DNA of 62,639 nucleotides from SZUA-592 sp041556555 (GTDB lineage Bacteria > Pseudomonadota > Gammaproteobacteria > Eutrophobiales > Eutrophobiaceae), in NCBI GenBank assembly GCA_041556555.1, contig JBFFIE010000008.1, forward strand, positions 1 through 62,639. Reading direction: 5' to 3'. Below the pieces are notes generated by a model. That model had not been told where the DNA came from and searched no databases. It saw nothing but the letters and a program-made list of their open reading frames with translations. Below are positions 25,261 through 34,492 of this stretch, piece by piece. Within the stretch, counting starts at the first letter, position 1, and each line of letters begins with the position of its first letter. The position numbers and the translations under genes are program-made.

Positions 25261-26553
25261 TCAATCAAATGGATTACGCAACACAATAGTCTCTTCACGA
25301 TCAGGGCCGGTTGATACCATGTCGACCGGCGTTTCTGTCACTTCCTCGATGCGTTTAATGTATTTGCGTGCCGCTTCCGGCAACTCATCAAACGTGCGTA
25401 TTCCCAGGGTAGAATTCTGCCAGCCGGTAATTTCTTCATATACGGGTCTGCATTCGGCAAACTCATCTGCACCCGTGGGTGGTGTCAACCTGGTTTCACC
25501 ATTACTCTCATAGCCTGTACAAATCTGGATTGTTTCGAGGCCATCAAGAACATCAAGCTTGGTAATACAAAGGCCAGACAAACTGTTGATCAGTTTTGAA
25601 CGGCGCAGGGCAACTGCATCAAACCAGCCGCAACGACGCGGCCTGCCGGTGGTTGCACCAAATTCATGCCCCTTGCTGGCCAGGTGTTCGCCCATCGCAT
25701 CAAATAATTCTGTCGGAAACGGTCCGGAACCTACCCGTGTGGTATAGGCCTTGGTAATTCCAAGGACATAGTCAAAATTCAACGGCCCGACACCTGTTCC
25801 AGTCGCTGCACCACCGGCGGTAGTGTTGGAAGAAGTAACAAAAGGATAGGTCCCGTGATCGACATCCAGCAAGGTGCCTTGGGCGCCTTCAAAGAGAATG
25901 TTTTCACCAGCAACATGCATCTGGTATAGCATCTCGGTAACATCGGTAATCATGGATTTGAATTGCTCGGCATAAGCCATCGATTCATCCAGCAGCACCT
26001 GGAAGTCCAGTGTTCTGGCTTTATAATAATGCTTGAGAACAAAATTATGATAATCCAGGACTTCACCCAGCTTTGCTGCAAATCGCTTGCGGTGCAAGAG
26101 ATCACCTGCGCGCAGGGCACGTCTTGCTATCTTGTCTTCATATGCGGGCCCAATACCCCGTCCCGTTGTGCCGATGGCTGCTTCCCCGCGAGCCTTTTCC
26201 CGGGCCTGATCCAGTGCAATGTGATACGGCAGGATCAGGGCAGAAGCCTCGCTGATAAATAATCGATCACGGGCAGGTATGCCGTTTTTCTCCAGCATTT
26301 GCATCTCCTCCAGCAACGCCGAAGGACTCAGTACCACACCATTACCGATAAGACACTTGACACCGTCTCTAAGGATGCCGGAAGGAATGAGATGAAGTAC
26401 GGTTTTCTTGCCGTCAATAACAACTGTATGACCGGCATTATGCCCGCCCTGGAAACGCACAACAGCACCGGTGTTCTCGGTCAGTAAATCGACAACCTTG
26501 CCTTTGCCCTCGTCTCCCCACTGGGTGCCGATGACAACCACATTTTTACCCAT
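25261..26553 (-). CDS. purA: Adenylosuccinate synthetase
   Basis: A 430-residue GTP-dependent enzyme that converts IMP and aspartate to adenylosuccinate on the path to AMP. The GTP loop GDEGKGK is at 13-19, followed by the NAGHTV segment and the signature GIGPAYEDK. The C-terminal GRPRRCGWFD and KLDVLDG segments are present. Length matches the family. It lies 50 bp after hisZ in the conserved hfl-hisZ-purA order. Confidence 0.98.
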   Translation of the reverse strand: MGKNVVVIGTQWGDEGKGKVVDLLTENTGAVVRFQGGHNAGHTVVIDGKKTVLHLIPSGILRDGVKCLIGNGVVLSPSALLEEMQMLEKNGIPARDRLFISEASALILPYHIALDQAREKARGEAAIGTTGRGIGPAYEDKIARRALRAGDLLHRKRFAAKLGEVLDYHNFVLKHYYKARTLDFQVLLDESMAYAEQFKSMITDVTEMLYQMHVAGENILFEGAQGTLLDVDHGTYPFVTSSNTTAGGAATGTGVGPLNFDYVLGITKAYTTRVGSGPFPTELFDAMGEHLASKGHEFGATTGRPRRCGWFDAVALRRSKLINSLSGLCITKLDVLDGLETIQICTGYESNGETRLTPPTGADEFAECRPVYEEITGWQNSTLGIRTFDELPEAARKYIKRIEEVTETPVDMVSTGPDREETIVLRNPFD

Positions 26554-26603
26554 GCTTGTTCACACCTCTTTGTTTCATACGATAGGAATTTTTCTGGCAG
26601 GAA

Positions 26604-27785
26604 TTACAGCTTGACGACTTGCCACCGTCCGTCTTTCAATTGCAGTTTGCGATCGCAACCGGCCTGCTTGGCAGATTGCTTCTGACCCGGCAAAGCCCGG
26701 ATTACAATTTCCCCTTTTTTTCTCAGTGCCACAATTTTCTTATTCAGTTTTTCATCTTCTTTCGCGGGGGCAAAAATGGCCTGCCGTTTGAACTCTTTTT
26801 GTCGACCCAATGACAGCAGTGTCTTGATGTCTGTGCTGAATCCGGTTGCTGGACGTGCCTGACCAAAGGCCTGGCCGATGGCATCATAGCGACCACCGAA
26901 AGCAATACCCTGGCCGCTGCCTGGAACAAATGCAGTAAACACAATGCCGGTGTGATAGTGATAACCACGCAACTCGGCCAGATCAAAAAACAGCGGGGCA
27001 CCCGGCAGGCGTTTATGTACCAGCGTAACCAGAGTCTTCAGTTCTTTCAGACAGCGTTTGATTGAACCGCCGGAATCGGTCAGCTCTTTAGCGGCCTGAT
27101 CCAATATCGAAGCGTCTCCACAGGCCATGATCAAAAACCGCAGCTTGTCCCCGAGTTTTTTCGGCAGAGACCATTGCTTCAACAGATCATTCAATTCCGA
27201 TGTCGCCTTGCGTTGCAGAATACTGAAAAGTTCGGTTTCCTGGTTTTTATCGAGGCCAGCGGATTTTAGTATGGTTTCATAGATGCCGACATGACCCAGG
27301 TCGATGTGGATATCCTCGACACCGGCGAGCTTGAGGGTTTCCAGCATCAAGCACAGGCTTTCTGCCTCAGACTCAATACCGGCGTGACCGTAAAGTTCCG
27401 CTCCCACCTGTAACGGACTGCGGCTGCCGCCGCTGGACTCGGGGCGGGTGTGTAATACTGTTCCCAGGTAACACAAACGGTTGGGGCCTTCGGCCTTGAG
27501 GTTATGGGCATCTATGCGGGCCACCTGTGGTGTTGTGTCGGCACGGATTCCCATCATGCGTCCACTGATCTGATCGGTGAGCTTGAAGGTCTGCAGATCC
27601 AGATCCTCGCCCGTGCCCGTCAGCAGGGATTCGAGGTATTCAACCAGGGGTGGCATGACCAGTTGATAGCCCCATGAACGATAAAGATCGATGATCCGCC
27701 GGCAAAGGTCCTCAAGCTGTTCCGCATGTGGTGGAAGGATTTCCTCGATACCTTCCGGAAGTAACCAACGTTTATTTGTCACCAT
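26604..27785 (-). CDS. hisZ: ATP phosphoribosyltransferase regulatory subunit HisZ
   Basis: A 393-residue paralogue of histidyl-tRNA synthetase that lacks charging activity and forms the allosteric partner of short-form HisG in histidine synthesis. The class II core is visible: the opening WLLPEGIEEILPPHA, RADTTPQVARIDA for motif 2, and GGRYDAIGQAFG for motif 3. The true HisS C-terminal anticodon domain is missing. Its presence implies that this organism uses the short HisG, encoded elsewhere. It is next to purA, as in many gammaproteobacteria without an enteric-type HisG. Confidence 0.95.
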   Translation of the reverse strand: MVTNKRWLLPEGIEEILPPHAEQLEDLCRRIIDLYRSWGYQLVMPPLVEYLESLLTGTGEDLDLQTFKLTDQISGRMMGIRADTTPQVARIDAHNLKAEGPNRLCYLGTVLHTRPESSGGSRSPLQVGAELYGHAGIESEAESLCLMLETLKLAGVEDIHIDLGHVGIYETILKSAGLDKNQETELFSILQRKATSELNDLLKQWSLPKKLGDKLRFLIMACGDASILDQAAKELTDSGGSIKRCLKELKTLVTLVHKRLPGAPLFFDLAELRGYHYHTGIVFTAFVPGSGQGIAFGGRYDAIGQAFGQARPATGFSTDIKTLLSLGRQKEFKRQAIFAPAKEDEKLNKKIVALRKKGEIVIRALPGQKQSAKQAGCDRKLQLKDGRWQVVKL

Positions 27786-27786
27786 G

Positions 27787-27972
27787 CTAGTTCACCAGAT
27801 AAAGGAGCAAAACACCACAGACCATGCAACTGAGGCCAACCACACGCAGTGTGTGATCATCCATCTGTGAAACCTGAATCATCATTTTTCGCAGTGCCCC
27901 GGGGTTGATGAAAGGGGTGATCCCTTCAATAACCAGCACCAGCGCAAAGGCTGTCAGAATTTCCTGCCACAT
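27787..27972 (-). CDS. DUF2065 small membrane protein
   Basis: A 61-residue protein with two hydrophobic segments (about 3-22 and 43-60) and the family loop FINPGALRKMMIQVSQM. DUF2065 proteins (YjeT in E. coli) regularly follow hflC and precede hisZ or purA, as here. The function is unknown. The stop lies 1 bp before the hisZ start, so the two are likely coupled. Confidence 0.9.
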   Translation of the reverse strand: MWQEILTAFALVLVIEGITPFINPGALRKMMIQVSQMDDHTLRVVGLSCMVCGVLLLYLVN

Positions 27973-28007
27973 TTTAAACTTTTCGGACCTTTTCTGGTAA
28001 CTGACAT

Positions 28008-28032
28008 AAAAAATCCGGGGCGTCCCCCGGAT
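28008..28032 (-). terminator. Rho-independent terminator after hflC
   Basis: A perfect 8-bp stem ATCCGGGG/CCCCGGAT (28013-28020 with 28025-28032) and a 4-nt loop; on the minus strand it is followed by a T run. It separates hflX-hflK-hflC from the small DUF2065-hisZ-purA unit. Confidence 0.85.
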
Positions 28033-28096
28033 TCCTGTTTCCGTTAAGGAAATCTGTTATATCTGAAGGACAAGGCATTGCCTTAAACGCATTTTG

Positions 28097-28960
28097 TTAT
28101 TTGATTCCCCGGGGATGATTAAAGTATTTAAAAAACTCTGAATCAGGTTCCAGCAACAGGATATTGTTTCCTTCACTGAAACTGTTCTGGTAAGCCGTCA
28201 GGCTGCGATAAAGAGAATAGAATTCCTCGTCTTTACCGAATGCTAAGGCATATATCTTGGTTGCCTTGGCATCACCTCTACCGCGAATCACTTCTGCATC
28301 CTTGTAAGCATTGGCAAGGATCACTTCCCGTTCACGGTCCGCAGCGGCCCTGATCCGTTCAGCCTGCTCCGCACCGCGTGCGCGGAAGTCCTTGGCCACA
28401 CGATTACGTTCTGCACGCATACGGGCATATACCGAGTTGCTGACCTCGGTCGGCAGATCGATACGCTTGGTCCTGACATCAACCACACGTATACCCAGTT
28501 CGTTTTCAAGGCCTGAAGTTGATTCAGTGACGATGTTCAGTATCTCTGTCCTTTCACCGGCCACCACTTCCTTTACTGTTCGCGCACCAAACTCATCACG
28601 CAAGGCACGGTTCATACGTTTGTCCAGCCGGTTATTGGCCGTGAGGATGTCACCCTGAGTAGCAAAGTAGAATTGTTTTGTATTGGAGATTCGCCATTTA
28701 ATGAAGTAGTCAACCAGAACATCCTTCTTTTCTTCTGTGAGAAAACGCTGTGCTTCCTTGTCGAGGTTCAAGAGACGATTCTCAAACTTCTGAACTGTAT
28801 TCACTATCGGGATCTTGAAATGCAGGCCCGGTCCAATATCCGTCTCCTTGATTTCCTTAAACTGGAACAGGATGGCCGTCTCCCACTGGTCCACTTTGTA
28901 AAGACAAGTCGACGCAATAATTCCGAGTACGATAGTAATAACAATAAGTCTTGGAATCAT
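28097..28960 (-). CDS. hflC: Protease modulator HflC
   Basis: A 287-residue SPFH/prohibitin-family protein anchored by one N-terminal membrane segment (about 3-20), with the bulk in the periplasm. With HflK it forms a large cage around FtsH that limits its access to membrane substrates. The SPFH domain (about 19-180) is followed by a helical region with repeated Arg, Ala and Glu. The start overlaps the hflK stop by 1 nt, and a strong terminator follows. Confidence 0.96.
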   Translation of the reverse strand: MIPRLIVITIVLGIIASTCLYKVDQWETAILFQFKEIKETDIGPGLHFKIPIVNTVQKFENRLLNLDKEAQRFLTEEKKDVLVDYFIKWRISNTKQFYFATQGDILTANNRLDKRMNRALRDEFGARTVKEVVAGERTEILNIVTESTSGLENELGIRVVDVRTKRIDLPTEVSNSVYARMRAERNRVAKDFRARGAEQAERIRAAADREREVILANAYKDAEVIRGRGDAKATKIYALAFGKDEEFYSLYRSLTAYQNSFSEGNNILLLEPDSEFFKYFNHPRGIK

Positions 28961-30108
28961 TATCTTGTCCCCCTGCTTCTGCTGTCGCTGTAGGGATCGA
29001 CCGGCTGCGATTCCGACGGATTGGAGGATTCTGTCCTGAACTCCCGGCGCGTACTCGAGCGTTCCGTGTCGGATGAATCCTTCATTATCCGATCAATGGG
29101 TATGTACATGAGATTGTTACTGCCTTTCGTATCCATAAAGACCTTGTTGGTATCGCCTAATACTGATTCCATTGTATCCAGATAGAGTCTCTCACGTGTA
29201 ACACTGGGTGCCTCTTCATACTCCGCAAGCAGTTGTTCAAAACGGCTGGCTTCACCTTCCGCCTTGGCAATCACACGCGCCTCATACGCATTCGCCTCTT
29301 CCCGGAGGCGTGCAGCCCTGCCTCGTGCCTTTGGGATGATGTCATTACTGTAGGCTTCCGCTTCATTAACCAGGCGCTGTTCATCCTCCCTCGCCTTGAT
29401 GGCATCATCAAAAGCTGCTTTCACTTCATCCGGTGGCTTAGCAGCCTGCATTTCGACACCGATGATGAGGATTCCGGTTTCAAAGTCATCCATGATTTGT
29501 TGAATCAGTTTCAGTTGACTCTGTGCAACCTGGCTACGGCCTTCCGTCAGGACAAAATCCAGGTCGCTTTTACCGATGACATCACGCACCGCGCTCTCAG
29601 TGGCCTGGTGCAGGGTGGCCTCGGGGGCATAGACATTGAATTTATAGGCATGTGGATCACTAATGCGCCATTGGACAGCGACCTCGACATCAACGATGTT
29701 CTCATCCCTGGTCAACATGCTGGCCTTGTGGGTTAGAGAGCGTTCCTGACCGACATTCACAATCAGGATTTCTTCTATGGGCCTCGGGAAACGGAAATTA
29801 AGACCGGGTTGCAGGGTGGCAACATGTTCACCAAACCGCAGGACAATGCCGCGTTCCTGTTCATCGATGGTATAGGTCATGTCTACCAGAACCAGGATAG
29901 CAAAACCCAGGGCAACCAGAATCCAGATAAAGGAAGAACCATCCTTATCACCGCCACCGTGTCTGCCCCGGCGGCCAAATATGCCACCGAAACCCTGTTG
30001 CATCTTGCGGACAATTTCGTCCAGGTCCGGTGGCCCATCGGGATTCTTGCCCCGGTTACCCCAGGGATCTTTACCGTTGCCTCCACCGGAGGAATCATTC
30101 CAACCCAT
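28960..30108 (-). CDS. hflK: Protease modulator HflK
   Basis: A 382-residue partner of HflC. The Gly-rich N-terminus (MGWNDSSGGGNGKDPWG) is typical, followed by one membrane segment (about 58-77), an SPFH domain beginning near IDEQERGIVLRFGEH, a helical tail rich in Glu, Ala and Arg, and a Ser/Arg-rich end. It assembles with HflC and FtsH in the inner membrane. The gene lies between hflX and hflC. Confidence 0.96.
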   Translation of the reverse strand: MGWNDSSGGGNGKDPWGNRGKNPDGPPDLDEIVRKMQQGFGGIFGRRGRHGGGDKDGSSFIWILVALGFAILVLVDMTYTIDEQERGIVLRFGEHVATLQPGLNFRFPRPIEEILIVNVGQERSLTHKASMLTRDENIVDVEVAVQWRISDPHAYKFNVYAPEATLHQATESAVRDVIGKSDLDFVLTEGRSQVAQSQLKLIQQIMDDFETGILIIGVEMQAAKPPDEVKAAFDDAIKAREDEQRLVNEAEAYSNDIIPKARGRAARLREEANAYEARVIAKAEGEASRFEQLLAEYEEAPSVTRERLYLDTMESVLGDTNKVFMDTKGSNNLMYIPIDRIMKDSSDTERSSTRREFRTESSNPSESQPVDPYSDSRSRGTR

Positions 30109-30201
30109 TCAATTAACTCCTGATAAAATGATAAATTCTCTGTAATTGGCGCTATTTACAACCAGTAATACAGAGACCAGATTTTAATGCGGCAGACACT
30201 A

Positions 30202-31479
30202 TCACTGCAAATTGATATCTTCCAGTCCGGATTCCCGACAGAGTGCGGATAACCGCGGCGTTGCCATATTGATTTCCATTAACCAGCCGCCGTGTTCATC
30301 GGTTTCCTCATTGCGCACGGCACCGAGCTTGAACAAGTGCGCCCGCAGTTTGGCTGCCGTGGCTGGCAAATGCAATGAATGCTGTTGCTCGTTGCTGGAA
30401 ATGAATTCACGGATGGCAACGCACAGCAATTCCAGACCCTGGCCTGTTCCGGCTGATAACCAGATACGGTGTGGCAATCCATCCGGGCCGTATTCCATTC
30501 TTGGTTCCTGATGCACAATATCGATCTTATTGTAGACCTCTATCTGGGGAATATGCTCCGCTCCGATTTCCCGGATGACTTCATTGACCTGTTCGCTATG
30601 GGCGTGCCGTTGGCTGTCAGTGGCATCAATTACATGCAGCAAGAGGTCGGCCTGACGTGTTTCCTCCAGTGTGGCATGAAAGGCTTCAATCAGATCATGC
30701 GGAATATGCCGAATGAATCCGACCGTATCCGAGAGTATGACCGGTATTTCGGGAGCAACCTCGAAACGCCGAATGGTCGGATCCAGGGTTGCAAATAATT
30801 TATCCGCGGAATATACCGTGGCACCGGTCAGGCGGTTGAACAGGGTCGATTTGCCAGCATTGGTATAACCCACCATTGATATCATCGGAATGTCCGAGTT
30901 CAACCGGCGCTTGGCGCCTTGCTGGCGCTGTGAACGGACTTTGTCCAGACGATTATGGATGGTCTTGATGCGCCGGCCGATCAACCGCCGGTCCGTCTCC
31001 AGCTGGGTTTCACCAGGACCACGCAGACCAATACCTCCTTTTTGTCGCTCCAGGTGAGTCCAGCCCCGGATTAAGCGGGTAGAGAGATGTTGTAACTGGG
31101 CCAGTTCAACCTGGAGCTTGCCCTCATAACTGCGGGCACGTTGGGCAAAGATATCGAGAATCAATTCCACCCGATCGATCACGCGACATTCCAGGGCCTT
31201 TTCGAGATTACGCTCCTGACCGGGACTGATGGAATGATTGAAGATCACCACGTCGGCATCACCACATGTGACCGCCTCCTTGATCTCTTCAAGCTTGCCT
31301 TCACCAATGAAATAACGTGGGTTGGGAACGGACTTGTGGCAGGTGATGGTGGTGACCGCTTCCAGTCCTGCCGAACTCACCAGTTCAGCAAATTCTTCCA
31401 GGTCTTCATTGAACTCCGAGGACTGGAAGTCGATATGGACCAGTACTGCTCGGGTGCTGCTCTTTGCGGGCTCAGTCAA
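30202..31479 (-). CDS. hflX: Ribosome-associated GTPase HflX
   Basis: A 425-residue GTPase that binds the 50S subunit and splits or rescues stalled ribosomes. An N-terminal HflX domain (VFNHSISPGQERNLEKAL), a coiled-coil linker and GTPase motifs GYTNAGKST (G1), DTVGFI (G3) and NKID (G4) are visible. Length equals that of E. coli HflX. It lies 28 bp after hfq, as in the usual miaA-hfq-hflX order. Confidence 0.96.
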   Translation of the reverse strand: MTEPAKSSTRAVLVHIDFQSSEFNEDLEEFAELVSSAGLEAVTTITCHKSVPNPRYFIGEGKLEEIKEAVTCGDADVVIFNHSISPGQERNLEKALECRVIDRVELILDIFAQRARSYEGKLQVELAQLQHLSTRLIRGWTHLERQKGGIGLRGPGETQLETDRRLIGRRIKTIHNRLDKVRSQRQQGAKRRLNSDIPMISMVGYTNAGKSTLFNRLTGATVYSADKLFATLDPTIRRFEVAPEIPVILSDTVGFIRHIPHDLIEAFHATLEETRQADLLLHVIDATDSQRHAHSEQVNEVIREIGAEHIPQIEVYNKIDIVHQEPRMEYGPDGLPHRIWLSAGTGQGLELLCVAIREFISSNEQQHSLHLPATAAKLRAHLFKLGAVRNEETDEHGGWLMEINMATPRLSALCRESGLEDINLQ

Positions 31480-31507
31480 ACGCCCTGTTCCTGCTTTTCA
31501 ACATCAT

Positions 31508-31756
31508 CTATTGGCTTTCAGCTCCACTGTCATCATCCATCCTGGGCATTTTCACGTTGCGGGACGGCACGATCGTCGATATAGCATGTTTATAGACCAG
31601 TTGACTGACTGTGTTCTTCAACAATATGACGAATTGATCAAACGATTCAACCTGTCCCTGTAACTTAATGCCGTTGACCAGATATATTGAAACGGGAACC
31701 CTTTCCTTGCGTAATGCATTCAAAAATGGATCCTGTAATGTGTGCCCCTTACTCAT
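31508..31756 (-). CDS. hfq: RNA chaperone Hfq
   Basis: An 82-residue hexameric RNA chaperone for small RNA and mRNA pairing. The Sm1 motif (VSIYLVNGIKLQGQVESFDQF) and the Sm2 motif with YKHAIST at 55-61 are complete. The C-terminal tail is short (about 15 residues, acidic) compared with E. coli Hfq (102 residues). It lies 85 bp after miaA. Confidence 0.98.
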   Translation of the reverse strand: MSKGHTLQDPFLNALRKERVPVSIYLVNGIKLQGQVESFDQFVILLKNTVSQLVYKHAISTIVPSRNVKMPRMDDDSGAESQ

Positions 31757-31841
31757 CAGGATACTCCTTGTTATTTATTGTTATATATAAGGTACAGCCG
31801 CTGTAACTATAAAACCTAGATATTATATCCTGCATAGTATA

Positions 31842-32783
31842 TTACAATTTAATCGATTTTTTTTCTTTTTTTATCAGATAGTTATAAACACTATCTGTCA
31901 GATCACCGGCCAATGAATCAAACCAGGTCGCATTTTCCTCACGCCGCAGCCAGGTCAGCTGGCGCTTGGCCAATTGCCGCGTTGCAGCAATAGCATGCGC
32001 CTTCATTTGCTCATAATCAAGTGTCCCGGCCAGGTATTCCCAGACCTGGCGGTAACCCACCAGGCGCATTGCCGGCAAGTCGGGGCCCAGGTCCTCGCGT
32101 TCATAAAGTGTTTGCACTTCCTCGACCAGCCCCTCCTGCAGCATTTTTTCAAAACGTGAACTAATACGATCGTGCAGGACCTGCCGGTCCTTCGGGGCGA
32201 CTATGATCTTGATGACCGGATGCTCAAGTGATTGCGATGGAAGATTGTGAAATTCACTGATCGCACGACCCGTCAATTCATAGACTTCGAGCGCCCGTTG
32301 CAGGCGCTGGGGATCATTGGGATGTATCCGATCAGCCGCTGCGGGATCAACAGCCGCCAGTTTGTCGTGCATGGCGACCCAGCCCTTTTCTCTCGCCTCG
32401 GTCTCAATCCGCAAACGTATCTCCGGATCGGCAGCTGGCATCTCAGACAAGCCCTGCTCTAGCGCTCGGAAATACAGACCGGTCCCACCAACCAGCAAGG
32501 GAACGCCTCCGGCAACATGAATGCTTTCAATTTCACGACGCGCATCTTCGGCGAACCGGGCCGCGGAATAACACTCGGCCGGATCACAGATGTTAATCAG
32601 GCGATGGGGAACTTCATCCAGGAGCTCTTTGCTGGGCTTTGCCGTGCCAATATCCATGCCTCGGTAGACCATCGCCGAATCAACACTGATGACCTCCATG
32701 GGCAGACGCCGGCAAAGTTCCAGCGCCAGATCGGTCTTGCCACTGGCAGTCGGGCCCATGAGAAAAACAATAGGTGAATCCAT
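31842..32783 (-). CDS. miaA: tRNA dimethylallyltransferase MiaA
   Basis: A 313-residue enzyme that adds a dimethylallyl group to A37 of tRNAs reading UNN codons. The P-loop GPTASGKT is at 10-17, followed by SVDSAMVYRGMDIGTAKP, VGGTGLYFRAL and the RLVGYRQVWEYL segment. Length is close to E. coli (316). The start lies directly after the mutL stop, so mutL and miaA are likely coupled. Confidence 0.97.
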   Translation of the reverse strand: MDSPIVFLMGPTASGKTDLALELCRRLPMEVISVDSAMVYRGMDIGTAKPSKELLDEVPHRLINICDPAECYSAARFAEDARREIESIHVAGGVPLLVGGTGLYFRALEQGLSEMPAADPEIRLRIETEAREKGWVAMHDKLAAVDPAAADRIHPNDPQRLQRALEVYELTGRAISEFHNLPSQSLEHPVIKIIVAPKDRQVLHDRISSRFEKMLQEGLVEEVQTLYEREDLGPDLPAMRLVGYRQVWEYLAGTLDYEQMKAHAIAATRQLAKRQLTWLRREENATWFDSLAGDLTDSVYNYLIKKEKKSIKL

Positions 32784-34442
32784 TTACAACAGGTCCTTCA
32801 GGGACTGCAGGTCAAAGTGACGGCAGGCCCGACGGAAATTTCTCGGATTAATTTTGCCTTCAATATTTTTCAATTCTTCAACGAGTTGTAAGGATTGCTT
32901 TTCTGTCAGGGGAACGCCGGTATCGTTGGCATGAGAAGCACAAGCATCCAGAAGTGAGTCCATGAGCTTGGCCGTGTCCTTGCACCGGTTCAGCGTAGTA
33001 ACGACGTCATTGATCAATGCCAGGGCATCGGCATTGGCCAAAGGTACCGGCAGACCTTTTATCATGACAGTGTCCGGCGCACTTTGTTCAAACTCAATGC
33101 CCAGGGATTGCAGTAACATTTTATTCTGATCCAGCAATTCGATATCACTCTCACTGAATGTAGCTGACAAGGGCACCAGCACCGGACGGGAACGGATCCC
33201 GGAGTGTTGCTCTTGTTCTGATAACCGCAATTTCATGACCAGCTCAAGGGCAACTGGCATATCGATTAAGACAAGGCCCTGGTCATTGACCAGCAGATAT
33301 CGGTCTCCGATAACAAGGGTCTTTCCACCCCCGCTTCCGGATTGCTTGAGCTTATCCTGATAAATGCTTGTGGCTTCTGCGATAGCGATTGGCTCCTTGC
33401 CATTGAAAGTGTCCTTCTGCAGAACGCCAGTTGCGGTCACATTTATGGCGCGTGTTATCACAGCCTGGAGAAAATCAAAGACCTGGCGTGTCTCCTTGAA
33501 GCGGACTTCGTACTTGGCTGGATGAACATTGACATCCACATCTCTGAGTGCGGTTTGCAAATAAAGGACATACGCGGGGTACTTGCCGGGATAAATACGG
33601 TCCTGGTATGCCGAGCGAACCGCATGTTGCAGCATCCGGTCGCGGATGATCCGGCCATTCAGGTATATGTATTGCTGGTCCGTCTGGCTGCGCGCAGCGT
33701 CTGGTAATCCGATCCAGCCAAGCAAACTCAGGTCACCCGCCGTCTGGTTAACCGGCACGGCATGCTGATAAAAGGCCTTGCCCAAAACCTGTTGAATCCG
33801 TTGCTCAGGTGTCTGATCACTGCTTGAAGTGGCGAATACCTGACGCTGGTTATGCAACAGGCGTAAGGATAAATCCAGACGACTCATGGCAACCCGCTTG
33901 ACGAGTTCCAGGATATGCAGGTACTCGGTTTTCTCACTGCGCAGAAATTTTTTTCTTGCCGGGGTATTGTAAAAAAGCTGGTTGACTTCAACAGTGGTGC
34001 CAACAGGGTGCGCAGCCGGTTGAATCACTGGTTTACCATTACTCTCAAGTTGTAACGTCCGGGCATAATCCTGACCCGACCGACGGCTGGTCACACTGAA
34101 TATTGAAACAGCGGCAATACTGGAGAGGGCCTCACCCCGGAAACCGAGAGTTGCTATGGCAGACAGATCGGAATCTGCCAACAGCTTACTCGTGGTATGA
34201 CGCTCGATTGCCAATGGCAGATCATCTGCATGGATCCCCCGGCCATTGTCCATGACCCGAATCAGGCGACTGCCGCCGGATTCGATCTCCACCGTGATCC
34301 GATCCGCCCCGGCATCCAGACTGTTTTCCAATAGCTCCTTTACCACGGATGCCGGCCTCTCGATGACTTCACCTGCCGCAATCCGGTTTACCAGATTGTC
34401 AGGTAAACGATGTATTCGTATGTCCGGATCAACCACCGCCAT
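32784..34442 (-). CDS. mutL: DNA mismatch repair protein MutL
   Basis: A 552-residue GHKL ATPase that links MutS mismatch recognition to strand nicking. N-terminal motifs ELLENSLDAGA, DNGRGI and LGFRGEALSSI are present, and the C-terminal dimerisation domain is complete. It lacks the endonuclease motif DQHAxxER and the C-terminal zinc motif; the equivalent position reads GLVLIDMPVALELV. This matches MutH-dependent MutL proteins, so MutH should exist elsewhere. It is shorter than E. coli MutL (615), mainly in the linker. Confidence 0.96.
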   Translation of the reverse strand: MAVVDPDIRIHRLPDNLVNRIAAGEVIERPASVVKELLENSLDAGADRITVEIESGGSRLIRVMDNGRGIHADDLPLAIERHTTSKLLADSDLSAIATLGFRGEALSSIAAVSIFSVTSRRSGQDYARTLQLESNGKPVIQPAAHPVGTTVEVNQLFYNTPARKKFLRSEKTEYLHILELVKRVAMSRLDLSLRLLHNQRQVFATSSSDQTPEQRIQQVLGKAFYQHAVPVNQTAGDLSLLGWIGLPDAARSQTDQQYIYLNGRIIRDRMLQHAVRSAYQDRIYPGKYPAYVLYLQTALRDVDVNVHPAKYEVRFKETRQVFDFLQAVITRAINVTATGVLQKDTFNGKEPIAIAEATSIYQDKLKQSGSGGGKTLVIGDRYLLVNDQGLVLIDMPVALELVMKLRLSEQEQHSGIRSRPVLVPLSATFSESDIELLDQNKMLLQSLGIEFEQSAPDTVMIKGLPVPLANADALALINDVVTTLNRCKDTAKLMDSLLDACASHANDTGVPLTEKQSLQLVEELKNIEGKINPRNFRRACRHFDLQSLKDLL

Positions 34443-34492
34443 AGGGCCTATGATACGGCAGTCGTGAGATAGCTTATAGTTGCAGGATTTGA

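Noticed and set aside
32784..34442. Truncated or damaged MutL
   Set aside because: It is shorter than E. coli MutL, but both conserved domains are complete; only the linker is short, and the missing endonuclease motif is normal for MutH-using bacteria.
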